A DNA stretch of 49,270 nt, taken from JAZSQZ01 sp045538175. Lineage in GTDB: Bacteria > Bacillota > Clostridia > Christensenellales > UBA1242. The stretch lies in assembly GCA_045538175.1 (NCBI GenBank), contig JAZSQZ010000137.1:1-49270 (forward strand), written 5' to 3'. A model generated the notes under the pieces. That model was not told the origin of the DNA, ran no database searches, and saw only the letters and a program-made list of their open reading frames with translations. Positions 41,509-49,270 of the stretch are shown here, piece after piece (within the stretch, counting starts at the first letter, position 1; each line of letters opens with the position of its first letter). The translations under genes and the position numbers were made by a program.

Positions 41509-41539
41509 ATATTTATTAAAGGAGTAAATTAGAAGAAGT

Positions 41540-42439
41540 ATGAAAAAAGGTTTACTAATCTTTACCGGGATTATAGAATTGATTTTCTTTATTTTGGTTT
41601 TGATATTGTCATTATACAATCTTGCTTATCAATTTCTTGCTTCGACAATCGAAGGGTTTATTGGTAAGTCTTTTGCTGGCACATTGACTTCGGTTTTTGA
41701 CACTATGTATAAACCACTTATCAATCTTATACCTGTAAGTTTTGAAGCACAACTTTTAAATATTCTCACAGCAGGACTTGTACTTGTCATTTCAGTAACA
41801 CTTCTCATCTTTGCAACAAAAAAACTTTCTTTTGCAAAACTTCCTGACTTTGAATATTTACAAAAAAGAAGAGCAGTTTCAGGTTTTGTATTTGTAGAAT
41901 TTATTGTTTTTGCACTTGCTGCAGGCACACTTGTTTAAACAATTTTAGATAAAGATTTTAAGTTTGATATGTTGAAGGTTTTGCCACAAGCAGTCAACGC
42001 AGTTGTTATGCTTTTCATTTTCTTGTTTTCACTTATTCAATCAATGAGAATGAGTAAGGCATATAAGAGAACACTTGCTGGCACTTTCGGTGGAATAAAT
42101 TACAATCAACAATTTGCACCAACAGATTACAACCAACAACAATATGGTCCAAATGGCGAACCTGTTGCACCAGAGCCACCAAGATATCAACCAAATATGA
42201 TTGATAACACTGTCGACGAAGGGGACTTGTATGCAGGTTATCCAGATAAAGTTAAAGCAGACCTTGAAAGACTTGACAGACTTCACGCAAATGGAGCATT
42301 AACAGAAGATAGTTTCCAAGCAATGAGAATGAAAATTTTACAAGAATTCGAAGGTGCAAACGGAACAGGCGACCCTAACGGAAATGCAGATCCAAATGGT
42401 GGATATGTTGATCCTAACGGAAATCCACCACAAGTTTAA
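41540..42439 (+). pseudogene. SHOCT-domain membrane protein interrupted by in-frame TAA
   Basis: From ATG 41540, 132 codons with three hydrophobic helices end at TAA 41936-41938. The same frame then continues without another stop to 42439: TILDKDFKFDML, a fourth helix (VNAVVMLFIFLFSLIQ), an Asn/Gln/Pro-rich linker, and DKVKADLERLDRLHANGALTEDSFQAMRMKILQ, which is a SHOCT domain. No Shine-Dalgarno precedes the second half, so the parts look like one 299-residue protein split by a single stop. Either a real nonsense mutation or a sequence error. The promoter is perfect and the terminator lies after the second half, consistent with one original gene. Function unknown. Confidence 0.7.
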
Positions 42440-42451
42440 TAAAACAAAAAC

Positions 42452-42482
42452 AAAAAGAAGTGAAAAGCCACTTCTTTTTTTG
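42452..42482 (+). terminator. Intrinsic terminator
   Basis: AAAAAGAAGTG, loop AAAAGC, CACTTCTTTTTT. Confidence 0.9.
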
Positions 42483-42515
42483 TTTTCTGTAATTGTTTTC
42501 CGTCAAATTGCCATA

Positions 42516-42543
42516 TTGACAACAGGCCAAAATAATGTATAAT
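42516..42543 (+). promoter_or_regulatory. Consensus promoter
   Basis: TTGACA, 16 nt, TATAAT, 22 nt upstream of ATG 42566. Confidence 0.85.
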
Positions 42544-42565
42544 TATTTGTGTTTAGAGGTGTTAA

Positions 42566-43135
42566 ATGAAAGAACTAAATCGTGAAAAAGATTCCAGGAT
42601 TATTAGACAATTAGAAAGAATCTCAAATATATATTCTTCAGGCCAAAGGGTACAAATTCCTGAAGGTAGAGGACAAATTATTTTCTCAGTTGACGGCGAA
42701 GTTACAGTTGTTACAGCAGAAATGAAAGGAAGAACAGTTGAAGGCAGAACATATACCGATACTACAAACGGTATAAACCTAACCGAACTTACAGCAACCG
42801 AAAATCCTACAAACTCAGTCAGACTTACAGAAAGTTGCGCTTCTTACCTAAACGCTATATATCAAGCAACAAGTGAAGGACATATCGACCAATCAAGAGA
42901 AGTTGGATACAACTACTGTATGATTGTTCCAGACAGAAGCAGGGCAGACGAAGAAAATTCTGCAATGATTGTTGAAAACACAAACGGACATATAGATTCA
43001 TATCCTATTCCTTCAAGTGATATCGACAAAACAATCTATGCAATGGCTCTTCAAAGGGCAAACTTCGATTTTGCAAACAACTATGGTGAAAATCCTATCC
43101 ACTGCTTAGGCGAAGGTCAAGATTACGAAGCATAA
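42566..43135 (+). CDS. Soluble protein of unknown function
   Basis: 189 residues that I do not recognise. Helical start with many charges (KELNREKDSRIIRQLERIS), a beta-rich middle (GQIIFSVDGEVTVVTAEMKG), and an acidic C-terminus with Cys and His (IHCLGEGQDYEA). No signal peptide or membrane helix. RBS AGAGGTG. A consensus promoter and a terminator frame it, so it is its own transcription unit and probably well expressed. Confidence 0.62.
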   Translation: MKELNREKDSRIIRQLERISNIYSSGQRVQIPEGRGQIIFSVDGEVTVVTAEMKGRTVEGRTYTDTTNGINLTELTATENPTNSVRLTESCASYLNAIYQATSEGHIDQSREVGYNYCMIVPDRSRADEENSAMIVENTNGHIDSYPIPSSDIDKTIYAMALQRANFDFANNYGENPIHCLGEGQDYEA

Positions 43136-43139
43136 AACG

Positions 43140-43169
43140 AAAACATAGATTTATATCTGTGTTTTTTAT
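43140..43169 (+). terminator. Intrinsic terminator
   Basis: AAAACATAGAT, loop TTAT, ATCTGTGTTTT (one G-T pair), T run. Confidence 0.82.
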
Positions 43170-43237
43170 TTTAAGTGTTGTGTTTGTTTGCCTAAAACAA
43201 ATTAAAAATATATAATAGACTTATAAAAGGTAAACAA

Positions 43238-44650
43238 ATGAGAAAGGAAAAAACCGAACAAAAAACACTTTTTGCTGTTCATATGTTTAGGGTTGTGTTG
43301 GAATTATTCACCACCACTTTTTTAACTTCGCACATTATCTCAGTTGACCCCAATGATATTTTCGGCGCAGGTCTTATAAATATCGGTCTTTTCTTTATTG
43401 CTGAATTTATAACCTATATCATAATTTATCTTTGTATAAGTTTCTGGGTTGGCAAAAGCAACCGAATATCTTTTTTAAGGGCAGGCATTGTTGTTTATGC
43501 AATTTTCCTTGTTGTTATGGTTTTCTATGGCAAAAGTATTGCAGAGTGGGTTATGATTGCAGGTTTCCTTAGTGGTTTGTCGGACGCATTTTATTATTCA
43601 AGTTACCACGTTATGCGAAACGAACTTAACTCTAGGTCAAACATCAAAGCCTACAACATATTATCAACAATTGTTTCTAGTGTAATAAAGGTTGTCGTTC
43701 CAACAATTTTAGGTATCGTTATCGATGCTTCAAGTTACTCAAACATTGCAATTTATATCTGCTTACTTGTTGTTATTCAATTTGTTGTTTCTATGTTTGT
43801 TAAATCTAACCGTCCAAAAGATTCTGTTTTTGAACCACTCGAGTATTTAAAGTGCTTAAAAGCAAACAAAGAAGCACGCAGAAAAATCAATTATGCATAT
43901 TACAATGCTTTACTTGCAGGGGTTAAAAACTGCTACAAAATCATTGTTGTTATACTTACAATTTACACATTTAAAACAAACTTAAGTTTAGGACTTTTAA
44001 GCTCAGCTTTTTCACTTGGCGCAATGTTGCTTTTGATGCTTTACAAAAAGTTTGACAAAAGCCCTAAAATGAACAAAGCTGTTGTGTATACACTTTTAGG
44101 TGTTGTTCCGTTTATCGCTTGTTTGGTTTTGGTTTTCTACTTAAACCCTGTCACTCTTATTATTTATAACTTGTGTTTAACTATTGCAATTCAATTCTCA
44201 GATTACTTAGGCACTTGTGAGCGAGATGCAATCATAAAGTATCTTGATATGTATAGATTTATTGCAGAGCATCAATTCTTCTTTGAACTTTGTCAATGTG
44301 TTTCAAGGGTAATCACTTATATCTTGTTTGTTGTTGCAGGTATTATCGGGGATATAATAGCGTTTAAAGTATTGCTTGTCCTTTTCCTTGCTGCAAATGT
44401 TGCAAAACACTATGTAATGTACAAACAAAGAACATTTAGAAAAGAATACGAAGAAGTGTATTTTAAGGAAAAAGAATTAGAAGAAAAAGAGAAAGAAGAA
44501 TCTCCAGACGCAAACAAAGAAATAAAAGACACTAAAGATAAAACAGAAGAAATTAAAGAACAAAAAGAAGTTAAAACAACCAAACAAACAAAAAAAGTTA
44601 CAACAAAAAAAACTACAACCAAAACAACCACAAAATCAACAAAAAAATAG
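43238..44650 (+). CDS. MFS-like polytopic membrane protein with Lys/Thr-rich tail
   Basis: 470 residues. About 11 to 12 hydrophobic segments up to residue 388, with AGFLSGLSDAFYYSSYHVMRNEL and FSDYLGTCERDAIIKYLDMYR as cytoplasmic-type loops; the general layout is of a major facilitator. Substrate unknown. The last 70 residues are hydrophilic: Glu/Lys first, then Lys/Thr repeats ending KTTTKSTKK, reminiscent of the tails of the DUF368 and GtrA-like proteins. RBS AAAAGGTAAAC. Confidence 0.68.
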   Translation: MRKEKTEQKTLFAVHMFRVVLELFTTTFLTSHIISVDPNDIFGAGLINIGLFFIAEFITYIIIYLCISFWVGKSNRISFLRAGIVVYAIFLVVMVFYGKSIAEWVMIAGFLSGLSDAFYYSSYHVMRNELNSRSNIKAYNILSTIVSSVIKVVVPTILGIVIDASSYSNIAIYICLLVVIQFVVSMFVKSNRPKDSVFEPLEYLKCLKANKEARRKINYAYYNALLAGVKNCYKIIVVILTIYTFKTNLSLGLLSSAFSLGAMLLLMLYKKFDKSPKMNKAVVYTLLGVVPFIACLVLVFYLNPVTLIIYNLCLTIAIQFSDYLGTCERDAIIKYLDMYRFIAEHQFFFELCQCVSRVITYILFVVAGIIGDIIAFKVLLVLFLAANVAKHYVMYKQRTFRKEYEEVYFKEKELEEKEKEESPDANKEIKDTKDKTEEIKEQKEVKTTKQTKKVTTKKTTTKTTTKSTKK

Positions 44651-44669
44651 GCAGATTTGCCTATTTTTT
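44641..44669. terminator. Bidirectional terminator
   Basis: AAAAAATAGGCA, loop GATT, TGCCTATTTTTT. The stop codon TAG is part of the stem. Confidence 0.9.
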
Positions 44670-44675
44670 ATTTTT

Positions 44676-46139
44676 TTAATATATATTTTGTATAAGTATC
44701 CACAAATTATCTTCACTTATTATTTTTGTGTTTTCTGTGTTTAATTTAAGGTAGGTTTCTTTGTCGACAATTAGGTAACTATCTTTGTTTTTTATAAACT
44801 CTTCGTAGCCCCCATCAACCCCGTGTCTGCCGATTGTAAATTCTAGCACAAGAAGGTTGCCTTGTCCCCACTTTGTGTCATTTTTGTTTTGCATATAGAT
44901 ATTGTTGTTATCTTCAATTTCAATTTTACTTATAAATGTTTGCAAACAAACATCTTGCTTAACAAAACTTACAAAAGGTGTTACAAGGGTTATAAAAGCA
45001 AACAAACCAACAAAACTTAAGCATACAACACTTGCAATTTTAAACCTTTTTGTGGCACTTGTTTTTGTGTTGTTTTTTAAGTGTCTACCTAAAGTGTAAG
45101 CCCCATAAATTGCAGAAGGTATTACACAAGGAAAAATATACCAACCCAATTTTGTTTTTGCAATCGAAAATATGATAAATGTTGTAAGGAAAGCTGTTAA
45201 ACAAAGTATTGATATGTTTGATAACTTTTCTTTTTTCTTTATTTTGATTATAAGGTGTACAATTCCTAACACGACTGATACAAGCATTGTAGGGATAAGC
45301 CCTAGGATTAAGAAGTAGTAAAAAATATTTCCATTATGGTTTTCAAGTGCAGAAGATGTGCGACTAAGCAAGTCATACTCAATCATACCCTTAAAAAATT
45401 CTGTGCCATCAAAACCATATCTTAAAAGTCCCCAGAGCAAAATGAGAGCGACGCTACTTAAGAAGAAAGTTATATATTGCCACCATTTTGTATTTTTAAA
45501 ACCCTTTGTAAAAAGCATATAGAAAAATACGGCAGGTACAATTATAAAAGCGTGCCAACTTTTTGTTAAAAACGCAAGCGAAAACGAAACACCAACCCCA
45601 CATAACCAATTTGCATTATCTGTTGATTTTATAAGCGAAATTATAGATAAAGCATAAAACAAGATAAACAAAGCGTCTGCGTCCCCTGTCCTTGTGCAGT
45701 GCAAAACAAAAAGATACGAAAAAGACGCAAAAAACAAACAAGCAATCAAACTTTCAAGTTTTCCAAACTTGTTTTTAATAAACAAAGAAACAACAATTGC
45801 AGTCACAAGATAGGAAAGTGCTGAAAAAAATCTTAAACCCCAAGCGTTAAAACCGAAAATTTTATATCCTATAATTATGAAGTAATAAGAAATAGGTGGT
45901 TTTAAGTTGTAATAGTCAATTTCGCCTTGATAAAAGTTTGCTATAAAGTTGTTTTGCTTTAACATTTCAAAGGCGTTTACGCCGTGCCTTGCTTCGTCCC
46001 AATCATAAATGGGCATATTACCAAGGTTAAAAAAGCAAGCAAAGGACAATAAAAATAAAATGGCTATAAACAAATATAGCCAATATTTTTCAACAAAGTT
46101 TAAAAATTTTTCTCTTTTTGAAATAGTTTCTTTGTCCAT
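44676..46139 (-). CDS. GT39/ArnT-like membrane glycosyltransferase
   Basis: 487 residues, about 11 membrane helices. IYDWDEARHG (44-53) in the first outer loop is the catalytic Asp-Glu motif of PMT/ArnT-type GT-C enzymes, YNLKPPISYYF follows as the substrate-binding region, and FLTKSWHAF is the LTKG-like motif. These enzymes use polyprenyl-phosphate sugars as donors outside the membrane. The small C-terminal outer domain (about 395-487) is unassigned. Monocistronic; it links functionally with the DUF368, GtrA and GT2 genes at the left end (inference). Confidence 0.78.
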   Translation of the reverse strand: MDKETISKREKFLNFVEKYWLYLFIAILFLLSFACFFNLGNMPIYDWDEARHGVNAFEMLKQNNFIANFYQGEIDYYNLKPPISYYFIIIGYKIFGFNAWGLRFFSALSYLVTAIVVSLFIKNKFGKLESLIACLFFASFSYLFVLHCTRTGDADALFILFYALSIISLIKSTDNANWLCGVGVSFSLAFLTKSWHAFIIVPAVFFYMLFTKGFKNTKWWQYITFFLSSVALILLWGLLRYGFDGTEFFKGMIEYDLLSRTSSALENHNGNIFYYFLILGLIPTMLVSVVLGIVHLIIKIKKKEKLSNISILCLTAFLTTFIIFSIAKTKLGWYIFPCVIPSAIYGAYTLGRHLKNNTKTSATKRFKIASVVCLSFVGLFAFITLVTPFVSFVKQDVCLQTFISKIEIEDNNNIYMQNKNDTKWGQGNLLVLEFTIGRHGVDGGYEEFIKNKDSYLIVDKETYLKLNTENTKIISEDNLWILIQNIY

Positions 46140-46231
46140 ATTCGTATAATATCATTTTTTTATAAGTGTTTGCAAACAAAAACGTTTATTACTTGTAAAA
46201 TGTCGCCTTTTTTATGTGTATAGGGGATAAG

Positions 46232-46260
46232 TTGACAAAGATTTTCTAAATAGGTAAAAT
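46232..46260 (+). promoter_or_regulatory. Promoter of the Gfo/Idh/MocA gene
   Basis: TTGACA, 17 nt, TAAAAT. Downstream GTTAGACGTAAC is a partial inverted repeat between start site and RBS. Confidence 0.75.
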
Positions 46261-46296
46261 TATGTTAGACGTAACAGTCAAAAGGGGAGAAAACAA

Positions 46297-47307
46297 ATGA
46301 AAAAATTAAGAGTAGGGGTTATAGGCTGTGGCCGAATTTCCGTTAGGCACTTTTTACCTATAAAAGCAATTGAAGATTTAGAACTTGTCGCTTGTTGCGA
46401 CATTAAAAAAGATAGGGCAGACGAAGCTGCAAAAACATATGGCATAAAAGCCTATTATGATTATGAAGAAATGTTAAAACAAGAAAATCTCGACGCAGTG
46501 CACCTATGTTTGCCACATTATATTCACTCAAAAGTTGCAATTTGTGCTTTTGAACACGGTGTAAATGTCCTTACCGAAAAACCTATGGACGTTGACCTTA
46601 AAAGTGCAGAAAATGCAGTCAAAGTTGCAAAGGATAAAAATCTTTTGTTCGGTGTAATTTTTCAATGCCGTTACAACAATCCAGCCCAACTTGTAAAAAA
46701 AGCAGTTACAAGTGGAAAGTTAGGCAAAATTATTTCTGCTCGTTCTGTTCTTACTTGGAACAGGTCAGATGATTACTACAGCAGTAGCGATTGGAAAGGT
46801 ACTTGGGACAAAGAAGGTGGTGGCGTTGTAATAGATCAAGCAATCCACTCAATTGACCTTGTAAATTGGCTTGTCGATAGCGAAATCGAAAGCGTAAATT
46901 GTTCTATGGCAAACCGTGGGCACAAAATTGTTAAAGTCGAAGACACAGCCGAAGGGTTAATCACTTATAAAAACGGCACAAGATATGGTTTTTATTGTAT
47001 GAATAACTACGCCTGTGACGAGCCTATCGAAATTAGATTGTTTTGCGAAAACGGCAAGGTAACATTTGGTTATCACGACGCCCTAATTTCATACAACGAT
47101 GGCACCCAAGAAGAAGCCCACGAAGATGCAAAAATTAAAAAAGAAGACGGTGGAAAAGATTATTGGGGCTCTTGGCATATAAGACAAATAAGGCAATATT
47201 ACAACGCAGTCCTTGGCAAAGAACCACTTGAACTTACCGGCGAAGAAGCCTTAAAAACCCATAAACTTATTATGGAAATTTACAACAAAGGTGGTATGAG
47301 AAAATAA
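46297..47307 (+). CDS. Gfo/Idh/MocA family sugar dehydrogenase
   Basis: 336 residues. Rossmann start VGVIGCGRISVRHFLP (6-21), EKPMDVD with the conserved Lys95-Pro96, and the catalytic region VVIDQAIHSIDL with D180 and H184. The family oxidises or reduces sugars and cyclitols with NAD(P). RBS AAGGGGAGAAAA. Monocistronic, no transporter beside it, substrate unknown. Confidence 0.9.
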   Translation: MKKLRVGVIGCGRISVRHFLPIKAIEDLELVACCDIKKDRADEAAKTYGIKAYYDYEEMLKQENLDAVHLCLPHYIHSKVAICAFEHGVNVLTEKPMDVDLKSAENAVKVAKDKNLLFGVIFQCRYNNPAQLVKKAVTSGKLGKIISARSVLTWNRSDDYYSSSDWKGTWDKEGGGVVIDQAIHSIDLVNWLVDSEIESVNCSMANRGHKIVKVEDTAEGLITYKNGTRYGFYCMNNYACDEPIEIRLFCENGKVTFGYHDALISYNDGTQEEAHEDAKIKKEDGGKDYWGSWHIRQIRQYYNAVLGKEPLELTGEEALKTHKLIMEIYNKGGMRK

Positions 47308-47334
47308 AAAAAGCAGGTTAAACCTGCTTTTTTG
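47307..47334. terminator. Bidirectional terminator
   Basis: AAAAAGCAGG, loop TTAAA, CCTGCTTTTTT. Confidence 0.88.
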
Positions 47335-47346
47335 TTTTTAAAATAT

Positions 47347-47748
47347 TTAATTGTTTTCGTTTACTATTTTTTCTACAATAGGTAAATCTGCTGCTGCCCA
47401 ATCAAGTGTTTTTAGGTTTTCTTTTTCAAGCCACCTAAAGTCGTGGTGGACATTCATTTTAAATTCTGTATCTTTTGCTTCGCATAGGTAAGAGTACATA
47501 TTTATTGTAAAATCTGGATATTCGTGATAAACATCTAAAAAGTGTCCTTTAATTTCAACGCTCATTTCCATTTCTTCTCTTAACTCGCGTGCTAGGGCTT
47601 CTTCTTTTGTTTCGCCTTGTTCGATTTTACCCCCAGGGAATTCCCATTTAAAAGAAACATAATCATATTTGCCTTGGTCTCTTTCCATACACAAAATTTT
47701 ACCATCGTGCTCGATAACTGCTGCAACAACTTCAATATGTTTTTTCAT
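47347..47748 (-). CDS. MutT-type Nudix (deoxy)nucleoside triphosphate pyrophosphohydrolase
   Basis: 133 residues. VVAAVIEHDGKILCMERDQ, WEFPGGKIEQGET, then EALARELREEM complete the Nudix box (39-61). The WEFPGG form and size are typical of 8-oxo-dGTP or CTP pyrophosphohydrolases. RBS AGAGGTGT. Monocistronic. Confidence 0.9.
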   Translation of the reverse strand: MKKHIEVVAAVIEHDGKILCMERDQGKYDYVSFKWEFPGGKIEQGETKEEALARELREEMEMSVEIKGHFLDVYHEYPDFTINMYSYLCEAKDTEFKMNVHHDFRWLEKENLKTLDWAAADLPIVEKIVNENN

Positions 47749-47806
47749 ATAACACCTCTATAATCATTTTATCACAACAAAACAAAAATAGGAAATCAAA
47801 TAATAA

Positions 47807-47835
47807 AAAAAGAAAGCCTAATAAGGCTTTCTTTT
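47807..47835 (-). terminator. Terminator after the type I specificity gene
   Basis: AAAGAAAGCCT, loop AATA, AGGCTTTCTTT, T run on the minus strand. Confidence 0.85.
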
Positions 47836-47967
47836 ATGATTGTATAAGGGCTATAAAAAAGATATTTTTGCTGTTTTGCTTACGGGATTTGAACTTAATA
47901 AGGGATATTGATATAGATTTTAATCTTAATTTTGGTGTTTTTTCTTCTCACTCGAGGAAAAACAAAA

Positions 47968-49074
47968 TTACGGGCATATATCGGGAACAACATTGATTGA
48001 TGTTAACTGAACGATCTTATCAATTAATCCTTTTTTTATTTCATCAATCTGCTTATATCTTTCCGCTATCTCCCTTTGTTTATCCAAATCATAAGAACCA
48101 TCAGTTGCCAATGGAATGGGAACTAAAATATTAAGGCTCTTAATCATCGAACTATTTAGTTTGGTAAATTCATTTTTTCCAAATGCTCCAAGTCTACCCT
48201 TTTTGTTTTTTCTAAAAATCGGCTCAAGATAGTATTTCAAATACAAAATGTTGACTTTACCTACATATTCTTCATTAATTCTCATAACACATCTATCGCC
48301 ATTTACGGAAAAACGATTACCAATAATAGTGATATATCCAGCACACCCGTTTTTAGAATAAGTTAAATATTCTCCGTCATAATCAAAAGAATCTACAAAA
48401 TCAATAGGCTCAATGTTGTTAGCGGAGTATATTGGATATTCACCTTTATGTTTCTGACACCATGTTTTTGTGTAAGAAGCATTACCATTTTCGTGTATAA
48501 CCAAGGAATTCAGAGGTACATCTTCATATTTGATGCCCTCTTCTTTATCAATATGTACCAGTAACTCTTGTATTTCATACACTTTGTTCGAAAGATATTG
48601 CCGTTGCCTTTCGATTTCAAAATATATTCCAGACAGCCTTTGTTGTTCTTCAAGGTCGAAGCTTTTATCCTCTTTTATCGGAATAACTATTTTTATTTTT
48701 TTGATCATTCCTTGATTGATATTTTTAAAACTTTCGCCTTTTACAAGACTTGATAATATGTTTTTTAATTGAAAAAACACATAATGAACATCAATATTTT
48801 CCTCGGGTACGAAACCTACCGCATTTGCCCCTATCGTATAGAAAGGATCTGTTACTACATAGGGTTTTCCCGCTGTGCCGTTTCCGGCAGTCGGAACAAT
48901 TATGGCTGGCTTGTCATTTAAGTAACTATTGATGTAACCAATAGCAACTCCAACAGAAGCTGCATACACAGGAAATTCGCCTGACATTTTATTGATATCC
49001 TCCATAGTCAGCGAACCATTTCTCCTTGCAATTGAGCAGATTTCTCCCATTGTTTTTTCTATGACTTTAGACAT
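47968..49074 (-). CDS. hsdS: Type I restriction-modification specificity subunit (HsdS)
   Basis: 368 residues with two target-recognition domains. TRD1 covers about 1-125 (GEFPVYAAS, KNINQGMIKKIKIVIP), a conserved helix about 130-165 (EEQQRLSGIYFEIERQRQYLS), TRD2 about 175-325 (GEYPIYSANN, YSKNGCAGYITI, LNSSMIKSLNILVPIP) and a last conserved helix. It directs the methylase and nuclease to a split DNA site. Codon use (CTG, GCG, GGA, CCG) differs from the AT-rich neighbours, suggesting horizontal transfer. It overlaps the upstream gene by 16 nt. Confidence 0.85.
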   Translation of the reverse strand: MSKVIEKTMGEICSIARRNGSLTMEDINKMSGEFPVYAASVGVAIGYINSYLNDKPAIIVPTAGNGTAGKPYVVTDPFYTIGANAVGFVPEENIDVHYVFFQLKNILSSLVKGESFKNINQGMIKKIKIVIPIKEDKSFDLEEQQRLSGIYFEIERQRQYLSNKVYEIQELLVHIDKEEGIKYEDVPLNSLVIHENGNASYTKTWCQKHKGEYPIYSANNIEPIDFVDSFDYDGEYLTYSKNGCAGYITIIGNRFSVNGDRCVMRINEEYVGKVNILYLKYYLEPIFRKNKKGRLGAFGKNEFTKLNSSMIKSLNILVPIPLATDGSYDLDKQREIAERYKQIDEIKKGLIDKIVQLTSINVVPDICP

Positions 49075-49270
49075 TTAATAGCCTCCCCATAATTATTTAT
49101 ATCGGCTACAATCCCCGCCAAATATTCACTAAACTCATCAAGATTCATAATAACGTCGGCTTTTTTCACGCCCATCTTAACTTTTTCTTCATCTGTCCAT
49201 CGTTTTTCAATATCCCATGCAGAATGTTCCGCAAATGAATCTACAGAGAATAGTTTCAACTTCAAATCAT
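49059..49270 (-). CDS. C-terminal end of an upstream R-M gene (probably HsdM; runs off right edge)
   Basis: 70 codons open from the window edge to TAG 49059, overlapping the hsdS start. Residues include AWDIEKRWTDEEKVKMGVKKADVIMNLDEFSEYLAGIVADINN. I do not recognise the fragment itself; the order hsdM then hsdS with overlap suggests the methylase subunit (inference). Confidence 0.5.
   Translation of the reverse strand, partial: DLKLKLFSVDSFAEHSAWDIEKRWTDEEKVKMGVKKADVIMNLDEFSEYLAGIVADINNYGEAIKCLKS

Noticed and set aside
47870..47910. Complete tRNA gene at the T-arm-like sequence
   Set aside because: Only the T-loop and part of its stem are present; no acceptor, D or anticodon arms.

Overview
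The window looks like a chromosomal stretch from an uncultured, anaerobic, low-GC Bacillota (Clostridia-like) bacterium. Evidence: AT-rich DNA, strong AGGAG-type ribosome sites, TTGACA/TATAAT promoters, an intrinsic terminator after almost every transcription unit, and Firmicutes-type families (DegV, DUF951, AbrB-like, signal peptidase I, RadC, HU). Anaerobic oxygen defence is present as a desulfoferrodoxin and a ferritin-like protein, next to an iron-dependent alcohol dehydrogenase. The standard code applies: TGA ends the pnuC-like and dtd genes exactly where the next gene begins. Genus cannot be fixed from the sequence.

Layout. 1-6.6 kb: edge of a glycosyltransferase, a DUF368 polyprenyl-phosphate transporter, a histidine-phosphatase/MazG-like/GtrA operon, an HD protein, a broken CPCC gene and an SseB-like gene. 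6.66-8.65 kb: the most striking unit. A strong promoter drives a 400-nt leader with two tiny ORFs carrying His-His and His-His-His, each followed by mutually exclusive antiterminator/terminator hairpins. Then come a (frameshifted) phosphoribosyltransferase-like gene and a TIGR00725/LOG-like gene. 8.65-20 kb: mostly single metabolic genes, including a flavin-reductase/PCP_red fusion, an acidic repeat protein, a ferritin-like protein with three half-sites, DegV, PnuC plus a CatA-like acyltransferase, a leaderless XRE regulator, and Nudix plus N-formylglutamate-amidohydrolase-like genes. 20.2-23 kb: an AbrB-like/ABC transporter operon with a repeat-rich operator. 23-27.7 kb: superoxide reductase, Fe-ADH, zinc-ribbon-tailed membrane proteins, an ADP-ribosyltransferase-like gene, and a relic of a zinc-ribbon gene next to tRNA-Arg(CCG). 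28-30.5 kb: DUF951, signal peptidase, RadC, Smr, HU. 30.6-38.8 kb: one 2,719-residue lipoprotein built of Ig-like/MBG/YDG modules. 38.9-47.8 kb: dtd-metG, a stop-interrupted SHOCT membrane gene, an MFS-like protein, a GT39-like transferase, a Gfo/Idh/MocA dehydrogenase and a MutT. 47.9 kb to end: a type I restriction specificity gene with foreign-looking codon use.

How genes connect. DUF368, GtrA, the GT2 fragment and the GT39-like protein all point to polyprenyl-phosphate-linked envelope glycosylation. Three membrane proteins carry similar Lys/Glu/Thr-rich C-terminal tails. Three genes carry reading-frame lesions (4.1, 7.5 and 41.9 kb). These may be real decay, recoding or assembly errors, and raw reads would decide.
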